From the NCBI GenBank assembly GCA_903938485.1, contig CAJADF010000134.1, positions 1 through 64,000 of the forward strand: 64,000 bases of DNA, read 5' to 3'. The position numbers and the translations under genes are program-made. Positions 55,297 through 64,000 of the stretch are shown here, piece by piece (position 1 is the stretch's first letter; every line of letters starts with the position of its first letter). The notes under the pieces are model-generated. The model had not been told where the DNA came from, ran no database searches, and worked only from the letters and a program-made list of their open reading frames with translations. Origin of the DNA: an uncultured Methylococcaceae bacterium. GTDB lineage: Bacteria; Pseudomonadota; Gammaproteobacteria; Methylococcales; Methylomonadaceae.

Positions 55297-57234
55297 CTAT
55301 CGATTAAATCTATTCTCAATAATATCTAATACAACCGATGGATCAGCAAGTGTTGATACGTCACCCAAATTGTCTAGTTCATTAGCGGCAATTTTTCTTA
55401 ATATACGTCTCATAATTTTTCCTGATCTAGTTTTGGGTAACCCAAGAGCCCATTGAATTATGTCGGGATGTGCAATAGCTCCAATTTCCTTTCTAACTAA
55501 AGCGATTAGTGTATTTTTGAGTTCATCTGATGGCTCCACCCCTTTGTTTAAAGTAACATACGCATAAATACCTTGGCCTTTAATATCATGCGGATAACCC
55601 ACAACCGCCGCTTCAGATACTAATTCATGTAAAACCAAAGCGCTTTCTATTTCTGCTGTGCCCATTCTATGTCCAGACACATTTAGCACATCATCCACTC
55701 GACCGGTAATCCAAAAATACCCATCAGCATCGCGTCGCGCTCCGTCTCCAGCAAAATAATAACCAGGGTAATGGGTAAAATAAGTCTCTATAAAGCGAGA
55801 ATGATCACCATAAACTGTGCGTGCTTGACCAGGCCAAGAGCCACTAATGACTAATATGCCCTCAGCCGCACCCTGCAACAAAACACCTTGGGCATCCATA
55901 ATCTCTGGTTTAACACCAAAAAAAGGTAAGGTCGCAGAACCCGGTTTTAAATCAGTCACACCCGGTAAAGGCGTTATTAAAATCCCCCCTGTTTCCGTTT
56001 GCCACCACGTATCCATAATAGGACAGTTCGCTTCCCCCACATGGTGATAATACCACTCCCACGCTTCGGGATTAATAGGCTCCCCAACACTGCCTAAAAT
56101 TCTTAAACTATCCCTTTTAGTACGTTTAACATGATCAGTGCCATGCGCCATTAAAGCCCTAATCACCGTCGGTGCAGTATAAAAAATATTGACTTGATGT
56201 TTATCGATAACTTGCCATAAACGATCTACATCTGGATAAGTGGGTACACCCTCAAAAACTAAGGTGGTAGCCCCATTACATAAAGGCCCATAAATCATAT
56301 AAGTATGGCCGGTAATCCAACCAATATCAGCAGTACACCAATAAATATCACCGTCTTGATAATCAAAAATATATTTATGAGTGATGGCTGCATATAACAA
56401 ATATCCGCCTGTTGTATGCAATACACCCTTAGGTTTACCGGTAGATCCTGAGGTATACAGAATAAATAACGGATCTTCGGCAGCCATTATTTCAGCAGGA
56501 CAGTCAGCAGAAGCACTAGCCATCGCTTCGTGATACCAAACATCACGCTCATTAAACCAAGCCACTGGATTACCCGTATTCTTGATAACAATCACTGACT
56601 TTAGATTAGGACACGATAAAGCGGCATCATCTACACTGCTTTTAATTGGTAAAACCTTGCCGCCCCGATAGCCTTCATCGGAACACACTACATACTGACA
56701 ATCGGAATCTAAAATACGATCTTTTAAAGCTTCTGCAGAAAAACCACCAAAAACGATGGAATGCACCGCACCAATCCGCGTACATGCCAACATGACAGTA
56801 GCGGCTTCGGCGAGCATAGGCATATAAATACAAACCCGATCACCCTTCTTGACACCCTGTGCTATCAAAACATTGGCAAATTTACAAACTTCAGTATGTA
56901 ATTCTTGATAAGTGATCGTTTTGTGCTGATCTGGATTATCACCTTCCCAAATAATAGCCACTTGATCAGCCCGACTACTTAAATGTCTATCAACACAATT
57001 GACACTGACATTAAGTTCTCCACCTTCAAACCACCGAATATCACCAGTATGGTAATCACAGACTTGCACGGTATGCCAAGATTTATGCCAATCTAAAAAT
57101 AGCTCAGCTTGTTGCGCCCAAAAAGTATCTGGATCAGATATTGAATGCTGATACATCGCATGATAACTAACAGCATTAATGTGAGCACTTACAGCAAGCG
57201 TTGGCTTAACTTTATAAACTTTACAATCAGACAT
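55297..57234 (-). CDS. acsA: Acetyl-CoA synthetase
   Basis: 645 residues (E. coli Acs 652). Adenylate-forming motif [28 protein letters not shown], the hinge [17 protein letters not shown] and the acetylatable Lys in [12 protein letters not shown] are all present. It activates acetate to acetyl-CoA using ATP. The gene is divergent from ppsA; the shared 161-bp region has repeated palindromes that may co-regulate the two. Confidence 0.97.
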   Translation of the reverse strand: MSDCKVYKVKPTLAVSAHINAVSYHAMYQHSISDPDTFWAQQAELFLDWHKSWHTVQVCDYHTGDIRWFEGGELNVSVNCVDRHLSSRADQVAIIWEGDNPDQHKTITYQELHTEVCKFANVLIAQGVKKGDRVCIYMPMLAEAATVMLACTRIGAVHSIVFGGFSAEALKDRILDSDCQYVVCSDEGYRGGKVLPIKSSVDDAALSCPNLKSVIVIKNTGNPVAWFNERDVWYHEAMASASADCPAEIMAAEDPLFILYTSGSTGKPKGVLHTTGGYLLYAAITHKYIFDYQDGDIYWCTADIGWITGHTYMIYGPLCNGATTLVFEGVPTYPDVDRLWQVIDKHQVNIFYTAPTVIRALMAHGTDHVKRTKRDSLRILGSVGEPINPEAWEWYYHHVGEANCPIMDTWWQTETGGILITPLPGVTDLKPGSATLPFFGVKPEIMDAQGVLLQGAAEGILVISGSWPGQARTVYGDHSRFIETYFTHYPGYYFAGDGARRDADGYFWITGRVDDVLNVSGHRMGTAEIESALVLHELVSEAAVVGYPHDIKGQGIYAYVTLNKGVEPSDELKNTLIALVRKEIGAIAHPDIIQWALGLPKTRSGKIMRRILRKIAANELDNLGDVSTLADPSVVLDIIENRFNR

Positions 57235-57261
57235 ACCTATTCCTAATACATTCCTATACTC

Positions 57262-57318
57262 GTGACACTTTAATAAATTCTAAAATTATTTGCACGATTT
57301 TTACTTAAAAAGTGTCAC
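57262..57318. promoter_or_regulatory. Pair of inverted operator-like sites between acsA and ppsA
   Basis: GTGACACTTT at 57262-57271 and its exact reverse complement AAAGTGTCAC at 57309-57318, centre to centre 47 bases apart. The right copy extends to the near-palindrome AAGTGTCACTT. The location in a divergent promoter region suggests binding sites for one regulator. Confidence 0.5.
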
Positions 57319-57348
57319 TTCATTAACTTAAGGTTACACTACAAGTTA

Positions 57349-57364
57349 CTTTTCGACCGAAAAG
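57349..57364. promoter_or_regulatory. Perfect palindrome in the ppsA promoter/leader
   Basis: CTTTTCG, two bases, then CGAAAAG: a perfect 7-bp inverted repeat 31 bases before the ppsA ATG. It is operator-like in length and symmetry. The ribosome binding site (AAAGGAT) lies downstream of it. Confidence 0.5.
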
Positions 57365-57395
57365 CTATTATTCATCTTTTAAAAGGATAGTCAAA

Positions 57396-59810
57396 ATGTC
57401 CACATCAACAAATTATATCCGCTGGTTTAATGAGTTATCGATAGAAGATGTTCCTTTAGTGGGGGGTAAAAATGCGTCCTTAGGCGAAATGTATCAAGAA
57501 TTATCTTCTCAAGGCATAAAAATACCGAATGGATTTGCCGTTACTGCAGAAGGTTATCACTATCTTTTAGATGAAGCTAAGGCTTGGAAAGAATTACATG
57601 CGGCGTTAGATGATCTTAACCCAGATGATGTAGCAGACTTAGCTAGGCGCGCTCGAACTGCACGCGAAATAATTTATACCGCACCCTTCCCTGCAGATTT
57701 AGAGCAACAAATCAAATCCGCCTACCTACAATTACAAACACAATATGGTGATGAGATAAGTGTAGCCGTGCGTAGCTCTGCTACAGCAGAAGATTTACCC
57801 ACTGCTAGCTTTGCAGGGCAACAAGATACCTTTCTAAATGTGCGTGGAGAAATTCACTTATTAGATGCATGCAAACGCTGTTTTGCCAGTTTATTTACTG
57901 ACCGTGCTATTCATTACCGTATTGATCAAGGCTTTGATCACTTTAAACTGGCGTTATCAATTGGTATCATGAAAATGGTACGTTCTGACCTAAATGCCAG
58001 TGGCGTTATGTTTTCCTTAGATACAGAATCAGGTTTTGAAGATGTGGTTTTTATAACCGGTGCCTATGGACTGGGTGAAAATGTAGTTCAAGGCGCTGTT
58101 GATCCCGATGAGTTTTATGTACACAAACCAACTTTTAACCAAGGTTACCGAGCTATCTTAAAACGTAATTTAGGCTCTAAGAAAATAAAGATGATTTACA
58201 GTGATGGTCGAACACATGAGCCTACCCGTAATGTCGCTACTTCTGAAGACGAAAGAAATCACTTTTGTATTAATGATCAAGATATTTTAACGCTGGCAGA
58301 TTACGCAATAAAAATAGAACAACATTACAGTGCTAAAGAAGGCGTCACCAAACCCATGGATATAGAATGGGCAAAAGATGGTTTGGATGGTTGTTTATAT
58401 ATTGTCCAAGCAAGACCTGAAACTGTTGTCTCTCAACATAATGCTTTAATGCTAGAGCAATACAGACTTAAAAACATTACAACGCCATTAATAACAGGTC
58501 ATGCAGTGGGTAGTAAAATTGCCACCGGTATTGCAAGAATTATTAACAATCTAACTGAATTAAAAAACTTTAAACCAGGTGATGTTTTAGTTGCAGATTT
58601 AACTACCCCTGATTGGGAACCCGTCATGAAAATTGCTTCTGCAATTGTCACTAATCGAGGTGGCAGAACCTGTCATGCAGCTATTATCTCTCGTGAACTG
58701 GGTGTGCCAGCGGTCATTGGCTGTGAAAATGCAACCACGATCATTAAAAATAATGCTGTCGTCACTGTCTCTTGTGCAGAAGGAGATAAAGGCAGTGTAT
58801 ATGCCGGTCAACTTGATTTTGAAATAAATAAAACAGATTTATCAACTTTACATCGCCCCAAAACTAAAATTATGCTTAATTTAGGTAATCCAGAACTCGC
58901 ATTTAAAACTCGATTTTTACCAAACGATGGTGTGGGTTTAGCTAGAATGGAGTTTATTATTACCGAATACATTAAAGCCCACCCGATGGCACTGATTCAT
59001 CCTGAACGAGTAAAAAATGAATCTGAACGTAAACAATTACAAACTTTATCTCATCAATTTATTAGCCCACAAGCCTACTTTATTCAGACATTATCAGAAG
59101 GTGTAGCGACTATTGCTGCCGCCTTTTATCCAAAACCAGTCGTTGTAAGGATGTCTGATTTTAAAACGAATGAATACGCAACACTTTTAGGAGGCAGTTG
59201 GTTTGAATTTGAAGAGGCCAATCCTATGATTGGGTTTAGAGGAGCCTCTCGATACACCCACCCAGCTTATGCCGAAGGTTTTGCTTTAGAATGCGCCGCA
59301 ATGAAACGCGTTCGAGATGATATGGGCTTTACCAATGTGATATTAATGATTCCTTTTTGTCGACGAATTCAAGAAGCTGAAAAAGTATTAAGTTACATGG
59401 CAGAATTAGACTTGAATCGCGGCCAGAACGGTTTAGAAATTTATGTGATGTGTGAAATACCCAATAACGTTATCCAAATTGATGCTTTCTCGAAATATTT
59501 TGATGGTTTTTCCATTGGTTCTAATGACCTAACGCAATTAACGTTAGGAGTCGATCGTGATTCTACTATTATCGCTGAAGATTTTGATGAGCGTGATCCG
59601 GGCGTTAAAGAAATGATTCGTTTAGCTTCTGAAGGAGCCAAGAGAAATCGTAAACATTGTGGTTTATGTGGTCAAGCTCCCTCTGATTACCCAGAAATGG
59701 CCGCGTTTTTAGTTGAAATAGGTATTGACTCTATGAGCTTAAATCCAGACACCGTTTTGAAAACAACGAAAATCGTTTTGGATACAGAAAAACGTTTAGG
59801 TATAATTTAA
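57396..59810 (+). CDS. ppsA: Phosphoenolpyruvate synthase
   Basis: 804 residues (E. coli 792). The N-terminal ATP-grasp domain begins VGGKNASLGEMYQEL, the central phosphohistidine is in GGRTCHAAIISRELGVPAVIG (about residue 424), and the C-terminal PEP/pyruvate barrel ends with the catalytic Cys in GLCGQAPSDYPE (about 754). It makes PEP from pyruvate with ATP to AMP, the entry to gluconeogenesis. The downstream aspartic protease gene is 57 bases away. Confidence 0.97.
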   Translation: MSTSTNYIRWFNELSIEDVPLVGGKNASLGEMYQELSSQGIKIPNGFAVTAEGYHYLLDEAKAWKELHAALDDLNPDDVADLARRARTAREIIYTAPFPADLEQQIKSAYLQLQTQYGDEISVAVRSSATAEDLPTASFAGQQDTFLNVRGEIHLLDACKRCFASLFTDRAIHYRIDQGFDHFKLALSIGIMKMVRSDLNASGVMFSLDTESGFEDVVFITGAYGLGENVVQGAVDPDEFYVHKPTFNQGYRAILKRNLGSKKIKMIYSDGRTHEPTRNVATSEDERNHFCINDQDILTLADYAIKIEQHYSAKEGVTKPMDIEWAKDGLDGCLYIVQARPETVVSQHNALMLEQYRLKNITTPLITGHAVGSKIATGIARIINNLTELKNFKPGDVLVADLTTPDWEPVMKIASAIVTNRGGRTCHAAIISRELGVPAVIGCENATTIIKNNAVVTVSCAEGDKGSVYAGQLDFEINKTDLSTLHRPKTKIMLNLGNPELAFKTRFLPNDGVGLARMEFIITEYIKAHPMALIHPERVKNESERKQLQTLSHQFISPQAYFIQTLSEGVATIAAAFYPKPVVVRMSDFKTNEYATLLGGSWFEFEEANPMIGFRGASRYTHPAYAEGFALECAAMKRVRDDMGFTNVILMIPFCRRIQEAEKVLSYMAELDLNRGQNGLEIYVMCEIPNNVIQIDAFSKYFDGFSIGSNDLTQLTLGVDRDSTIIAEDFDERDPGVKEMIRLASEGAKRNRKHCGLCGQAPSDYPEMAAFLVEIGIDSMSLNPDTVLKTTKIVLDTEKRLGII

Positions 59811-59867
59811 AACTGTCAGTATATTTATAAATATTTACCTCAATTAATTCAATCTACTATTCAAATA

Positions 59868-60587
59868 ATGAAAAACCCACATTCACTAATTAAGATAACT
59901 AAATTATTTATAATCTTAGTTAGTGGCGTTGCTGTGTTTAATAGTAAATCCATAGCCAACACCATTATTGAACCTATTGATCTATACGATCAAATTACAA
60001 ATTTACAAAATCAATCGCATATTAATATAGTTGGTTTAGATAAGATTCAAAATGAAAATAAAATAGACACCCGAGGTAATACAGAACAACAAATCGAACA
60101 ATTATTATCAACTTATAACCATATAATAAGTCGTACAGCTAAAGGAGATATTGAGCGAATCATCATTGTTAATAAAAAACAAAAAACCAATTCACAGCGT
60201 ATTACTTTACCGACTACACATCATGGTAATCATTACAGTGTTTCAGCTACACTATCGGGTGATGGCAATCTATGGGAATCAATCGACATGGTTATTGATA
60301 CGGGTGCAGATATAGTCGTATTACCAGAATCAATGATTTCCAAACTTGGAATGAATAATAATAATTTTAAAAATCAATCTATGCAAACAGCAAATGGTAT
60401 GACAAATGCAAAAATTGGTTCATTACATTCTATAAAAATTGCAGGTGAAACAGTTGAGAATGTACAAGTTGCCTTTATTGCGGATAAATTATTAGGTAAT
60501 AATAGACTATTAGGTATGAGTGCTTTAAATCATTACCAAATTAATATAGATGATCAACAGCAATTAATTACTTTAATTAAAAATTAA
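59868..60587 (+). CDS. Secreted retropepsin-like aspartic protease
   Basis: 239 residues with a signal peptide, an N-terminal domain of about 80 residues resembling STN/secretin-type short folds (NTEQQIEQLLSTYNHII), and a C-terminal retropepsin domain: the catalytic DTGADIVVLPESM (about residue 145), a flap segment with GSLHSIKIAG, and LLGMSALNHYQINID. One Asp per chain implies a homodimer. Periplasmic. It follows ppsA without an evident functional link. Substrate unknown. Confidence 0.82.
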   Translation: MKNPHSLIKITKLFIILVSGVAVFNSKSIANTIIEPIDLYDQITNLQNQSHINIVGLDKIQNENKIDTRGNTEQQIEQLLSTYNHIISRTAKGDIERIIIVNKKQKTNSQRITLPTTHHGNHYSVSATLSGDGNLWESIDMVIDTGADIVVLPESMISKLGMNNNNFKNQSMQTANGMTNAKIGSLHSIKIAGETVENVQVAFIADKLLGNNRLLGMSALNHYQINIDDQQQLITLIKN

Positions 60588-60617
60588 ATTGTTTTTTTAC
60601 TTCTATCAAAAAATAAA

Positions 60618-61322
60618 TTAAGGTCTTTCTATCTGAAAGGTTGTATTTTTGTATATAACAACAAAATTAGTTGCGTTAATTTCTTTAATAAAAAAACCAT
60701 TAGGTGAAGATTGACCCACTTTATACTTAGCCCCATTAATCATTACAAATCGCTCACTTATTTCGTCAGAATAAACAAATACAGTAACGGTTAAATCTGG
60801 TACAGTTTGTTGAAACTCAGAAGGCAAATCACTTAAAAATGGAATTTCTTGTCTAATGGGTGATAATATAAAGTTAATATTCTCATCACTGTGAGATATT
60901 TCATTATTATTAGTAGTAGTATTCACAGATACATTTAAATTAACTTTAGATCTAACTACCGGATTTTGTTTTAAAGTAGAAACATCGACTTTTGAATTTT
61001 GTTTATCAACTAAAGCAGAAATACTTATATTTTGGTCACCATTTACTAACTTATTTTTAAGCGCATGTTCTGTATTAACAGTTGATAAATGCTCAAATGG
61101 TTTATCAGAAGCTTTAGAATTTGTATTTTCTGACTTTTCCTTATTCCAATATAAAAAAAATATTAAAAGTTGTAACACACAAAAAATAACCATTAAGTAA
61201 TAAAATAAATTGAATTTATTAGGGGCATTAACAGTGTCGCTGAATTGAATATTTCTATTTCTTGGTTGTAGTTCCAATCTTTCTTTTTCAGATTTACGTA
61301 ACGCATTCAAAATTAATGACAT
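60618..61322 (-). CDS. gspB: Type II secretion assembly protein GspB
   Basis: 234 residues: a cytoplasmic tail MSLILNALRKSEKERLE typical of GspB/ExeB, one transmembrane helix (about 36-56), a Ser/Asn-rich linker, and a C-terminal T2SSB domain (PDLTVTVFVYSDEISERFVMINGAKYKVGQ). It works with GspA to insert the secretin through peptidoglycan. It begins 2 bases after the gspA stop. Confidence 0.9.
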   Translation of the reverse strand: MSLILNALRKSEKERLELQPRNRNIQFSDTVNAPNKFNLFYYLMVIFCVLQLLIFFLYWNKEKSENTNSKASDKPFEHLSTVNTEHALKNKLVNGDQNISISALVDKQNSKVDVSTLKQNPVVRSKVNLNVSVNTTTNNNEISHSDENINFILSPIRQEIPFLSDLPSEFQQTVPDLTVTVFVYSDEISERFVMINGAKYKVGQSSPNGFFIKEINATNFVVIYKNTTFQIERP

Positions 61323-61324
61323 AA

Positions 61325-62941
61325 CTATTCAACAATATTTAAGTGTGTATATTCAAGTTTCTGAGCGAATTTTTTAAGACTAACTAATGTCTGAGGGCCC
61401 ACTTTACCATCTTCTGTTAAATGACGTTCATGTTGAAATCTTAATACACGCTTTGAAAGTACGTCATCAAAAAATAAAGGTTGTTCAACTAAGCAACTCA
61501 TACCATCATAACTATTAAGCACATAACGTAACCAAAGTACATTTTCTGAACTTTGACCATAACTAATTATCTTGGCAGCATTTAGATTAGGAACTTCAAA
61601 AGTCAAATAATACCCTTCCCAATATTTTAATACTTCTGAAACTGAAAAATTGAAATTACCATTCAACTGCACATTAGTTTGATCATGATTAAAACCAGTT
61701 AATAAAGAGTGATATTTCTTATTATTTAACACAAATTCGAGTATTACTGGTCGTTTTATCTGCAAAACTTCCTTCCAAGTTCCTTTACCCATAAAGCATG
61801 ACAAACCAGTTGATTTAATAGAATCACAATTGATCTTTTGACTTACAACAAAGTTTTTACTCCACTTATGAAGTGCATCAAGTATGACATTATCTAAATA
61901 ATGCATTGGAGTCACCAACCAATCAGTAAACTTTATTTCTTTTGAATTGATAGGGATTTTATTAATTATCGAAGGATTAACTTCATTAATTATATTGTGT
62001 AAATCATCCTCTCTGTTGATAATAGTATTTATTGGACTTATTGAAAAATATGAAGAATTTATAGAGGTGAATGTTAATAATAAAATACAAGTTAATGATG
62101 AAAAAATTTTAATATCAAAATACTTTTTTTTTGATGCAGGTATTATTTCATCACCCGCTTTAGTAACTATAGTTGAATTAACCTTATGCATATTCATAGA
62201 ATAAGCACCCAATAATGATCTATCACACAATAAATTAATTAATCTTGGAGTACCTAAAGATAATTGATAAACTTTTCTAATAGCAGATTCATCAATAAGA
62301 TTAATGTCACCCATAGAAACTAACAATCGATATTTAATATAAGCCTTTGTTTCTAAGTATGATAATGGTAATAGATGATAGCGAGCAGTTATACGCTGAT
62401 TTAATTGACGTAAAGAAGGTGTTTGTAAAACAACTTTTAACTCTGGTTGACCAATAAGAATAATACGTAATAATTTACTTTTAGAGGTTTCTAAATTAGT
62501 TAATAACCGTAATTGCTCAAGTATATCAATACTCAAATTTTGAGCTTCATCGATCAAAATAACTGTTTTTCTGCCTTTTGAATGCGCTAATAATAAATGC
62601 TTATTTAGTTTATCGATTAATTGTTTTAATGATAAATTAGAGTAATCATAATGCACACTAAGCTCATCACAAATAGTTGCTACTAATTCTAATGCAGATA
62701 ACTTAGAATTTAAAACCAATGCGATATCAAGGTTATCAGGCAATTGCTCAAGGAGACAATGACATAAAGTAGTTTTACCTGTACCAACCTCACCGGTTAG
62801 TACAACAAAACCGCCACCAAATTCTATTCCATAGACTAAATGCGCCAATCCATCTTGGTGTCTTTTACTTTTATAAAAAAAGTGAGGATCTGGAGAAATA
62901 GAAAACGGAAACTCAGTTAAATGAAAGTGCTCTAAATACAA
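61325..62941 (-). CDS. gspA: Type II secretion ATPase GspA (ExeA-like) with peptidoglycan-binding domain
   Basis: 538 residues. An N-terminal AAA ATPase begins MYLEHFHLTEFPFSISPDPHFFY with Walker A TGEVGTGKTTLCH (about 49-61) and Walker B TVILIDEAQNL, then one transmembrane helix (about 272-290), a periplasmic segment of 150 residues of C39-peptidase-like character, and a C-terminal PG_binding_1 domain (RFQHERHLTEDGKVGPQTL). It senses or remodels peptidoglycan during secretin assembly. Operon with gspB. The rest of the gsp genes are outside the window. Confidence 0.92.
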   Translation of the reverse strand: MYLEHFHLTEFPFSISPDPHFFYKSKRHQDGLAHLVYGIEFGGGFVVLTGEVGTGKTTLCHCLLEQLPDNLDIALVLNSKLSALELVATICDELSVHYDYSNLSLKQLIDKLNKHLLLAHSKGRKTVILIDEAQNLSIDILEQLRLLTNLETSKSKLLRIILIGQPELKVVLQTPSLRQLNQRITARYHLLPLSYLETKAYIKYRLLVSMGDINLIDESAIRKVYQLSLGTPRLINLLCDRSLLGAYSMNMHKVNSTIVTKAGDEIIPASKKKYFDIKIFSSLTCILLLTFTSINSSYFSISPINTIINREDDLHNIINEVNPSIINKIPINSKEIKFTDWLVTPMHYLDNVILDALHKWSKNFVVSQKINCDSIKSTGLSCFMGKGTWKEVLQIKRPVILEFVLNNKKYHSLLTGFNHDQTNVQLNGNFNFSVSEVLKYWEGYYLTFEVPNLNAAKIISYGQSSENVLWLRYVLNSYDGMSCLVEQPLFFDDVLSKRVLRFQHERHLTEDGKVGPQTLVSLKKFAQKLEYTHLNIVE

Positions 62942-63125
62942 AATATTAACAATATGATTGGCTCAATGTATTAATAATATACCTAAATATCTATTAGTAT
63001 AGAATAATTCTAAGAACATTCTTTAAATTAAAATAGATATTTATATAGTAATTACATGGTTTATAAATAAATACAATATGACAAATACAATGATAAACAA
63101 TTTATCTATCTTGATTATTTTAAAT

Positions 63126-63158
63126 AAAAAAAGGCGAATATAAACTCGCCTTTTTAAA
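63126..63158. terminator. Intrinsic terminator of the RTX gene
   Basis: AAAAAGGCGA pairs with TCGCCTTTTT around a 7-base loop with flanking A and T tracts, effective on either strand. It lies about 20 bases after the stop codon of the minus-strand RTX gene. Confidence 0.8.
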
Positions 63159-63176
63159 TAATGGCTGATGTTATAT

Positions 63177-64000
63177 TTAAACGATATAAATATCACTTGC
63201 TACCAATGAAGGATGAGATAGAGTACCTAAAACTTCAATTGTAACTGGTGCAGATGGGCCATTACCATCACTATCAAATGAGAGAGCGCCTGTTTTTGAA
63301 TTATATATCAAACGATCTGTCGCATCATGAGCAACACCTTTTGAACTAAGCCAAAAACGTTGATCATGCGCGCTAAACTGACCCAAGTCTCCAATAGTTG
63401 ATAACAACGAAGAATTTATTTGAAGTTTATCTACATGTGATAAAAAGTCAGTGATTGTATCTTTATTAGTAGAACCAAGTGCAGAATCAAACAAGAAGAT
63501 GTCGGCACCTTTTCCTCCAGTTAATCTATCATTACCTAATCCGCCAATCAAAGTATCGTTACCCATACCACCATTAATAGTATCGTTACCTAGACCACCA
63601 CACAATAAGTTATCAGAGTTATCACCCAACAAAGAATCGTTAAAATCAGTACCGACCAAATCTTCAATTCCAATTAACTTATCATTACCACTACCATGAG
63701 TATTTTGCGTTGTTTTAATACCTAATGAGACATAAACAGATTTAGGTGTACTGTAATAAGAAACACAATCTTTGATCGTATAACCAGTAATAACATCATC
63801 ACCATTTGTAGCAATATACATTTGAGAAGATACAGACGAAGGAGCCGTGCTTGCCACTGGACTTACAACAGTTTCATTTGTTCCATAACCATCAACATAA
63901 CTAGCTTTAACAGTAATTGATTTACCCACTTGAGATTGAGATAAAGTATAAGATGAACCAGTTGCTCCAGTAATTTCAGATCCATTAGCTAACCATTGAT
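63177..64000 (-). CDS. RTX (calcium-binding nonapeptide) exoprotein, C-terminal part
   Basis: The frame remains open to the right edge, so the visible 270 or so residues are the C-terminus of a longer protein. Seen first is the end of an Ig/cadherin-like domain (ITGATGSSYTLSQSQVGKSI, ASYVDGYGT). Next come RTX nonapeptides (GGLGNDTIN GGMGNDTLI GGLGNDRLT GGKGADIFL), about residues 110-150 of the visible part. Last is a type I secretion C-terminal domain with a DxLxINSS-like block and YDSDGNG. It should be exported by a type I system and fold on calcium outside. The transporter is not in view. Confidence 0.88.
   Translation of the reverse strand, partial: QWLANGSEITGATGSSYTLSQSQVGKSITVKASYVDGYGTNETVVSPVASTAPSSVSSQMYIATNGDDVITGYTIKDCVSYYSTPKSVYVSLGIKTTQNTHGSGNDKLIGIEDLVGTDFNDSLLGDNSDNLLCGGLGNDTINGGMGNDTLIGGLGNDRLTGGKGADIFLFDSALGSTNKDTITDFLSHVDKLQINSSLLSTIGDLGQFSAHDQRFWLSSKGVAHDATDRLIYNSKTGALSFDSDGNGPSAPVTIEVLGTLSHPSLVASDIYIV

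Overview
The window is about 64 kb of AT-rich chromosomal DNA from a gammaproteobacterium. The gene set is gammaproteobacterial: tusD/tusC, hflD, bepA-type M48 protease, rlmN, tsaB, a yoaA-like helicase, creA, GspA/GspB and a BcsABZ cellulose locus. Several traits fit an aquatic, copper-using lineage, with Methylococcales-type methanotrophs a plausible but unproven guess: two multicopper oxidases, a di-haem peroxidase, NAD-type isocitrate dehydrogenase, a PEP-CTERM-like protein and large beta-repeat/RTX exoproteins. No methane or methanol oxidation gene lies in the window, so the assignment is inference.

Layout. 1-4.3 kb: end of bcsA, then bcsB and bcsZ (cellulose synthesis). 4.4-8.7 kb: ssb, a di-haem peroxidase, a TIGR01777 epimerase with a small Trp-rich protein, a membrane protein behind a candidate small RNA/attenuator, and tusC/tusD. 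8.8-16.4 kb: bepA-like protease, a giant periplasmic multicopper oxidase, a cytochrome c/binding-protein fusion and a PsiF-like protein. 16.6-28 kb, mostly minus strand: AI-2E-family permease, polysaccharide flippase, PHP phosphoesterase, ABC exporter, isocitrate dehydrogenase, cupin, mfd and queA.

28-31.6 kb is a decayed accessory segment. It starts at an intact tRNA-Leu(CAA), whose 3' end plus terminator is repeated 2.2 kb downstream. Between the copies lie a secreted L-type lectin, a small secreted protein and an IS30-family transposase remnant; beyond them lie a methyltransferase fragment and two phased tandem-repeat arrays. 31.6-40.5 kb holds an Fn3-like protein, an outer-membrane barrel, a HAF-repeat PEP-CTERM-like protein, rlmN and a 1504-residue surface repeat protein.

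40.7-46 kb: tsaB, a DinG/YoaA helicase and cysDN, where CysN ends in what looks like a crippled APS-kinase domain. 46-55 kb is a copper-handling neighbourhood: CopA ATPase and CopZ-like chaperone on the minus strand; then on the plus strand hflD, a GldA/GldF-like ABC transporter with an unusually small GldG-like partner, a membrane-anchored multicopper oxidase translationally coupled to a cupredoxin, CreA and an NlpE-like protein. 55-64 kb: divergent acsA and ppsA sharing repeated operator-like palindromes, a retropepsin-like protease, gspB/gspA and the C-terminal end of an RTX protein running off the right edge.

The most interesting candidates are the copper cluster with its reduced GldG-like subunit, the multicopper oxidase/cytochrome-binding-protein locus, the CysN with a vestigial CysC domain, the BcsZ with Asn at the catalytic-base position, and the scar of a mobile element at tRNA-Leu.
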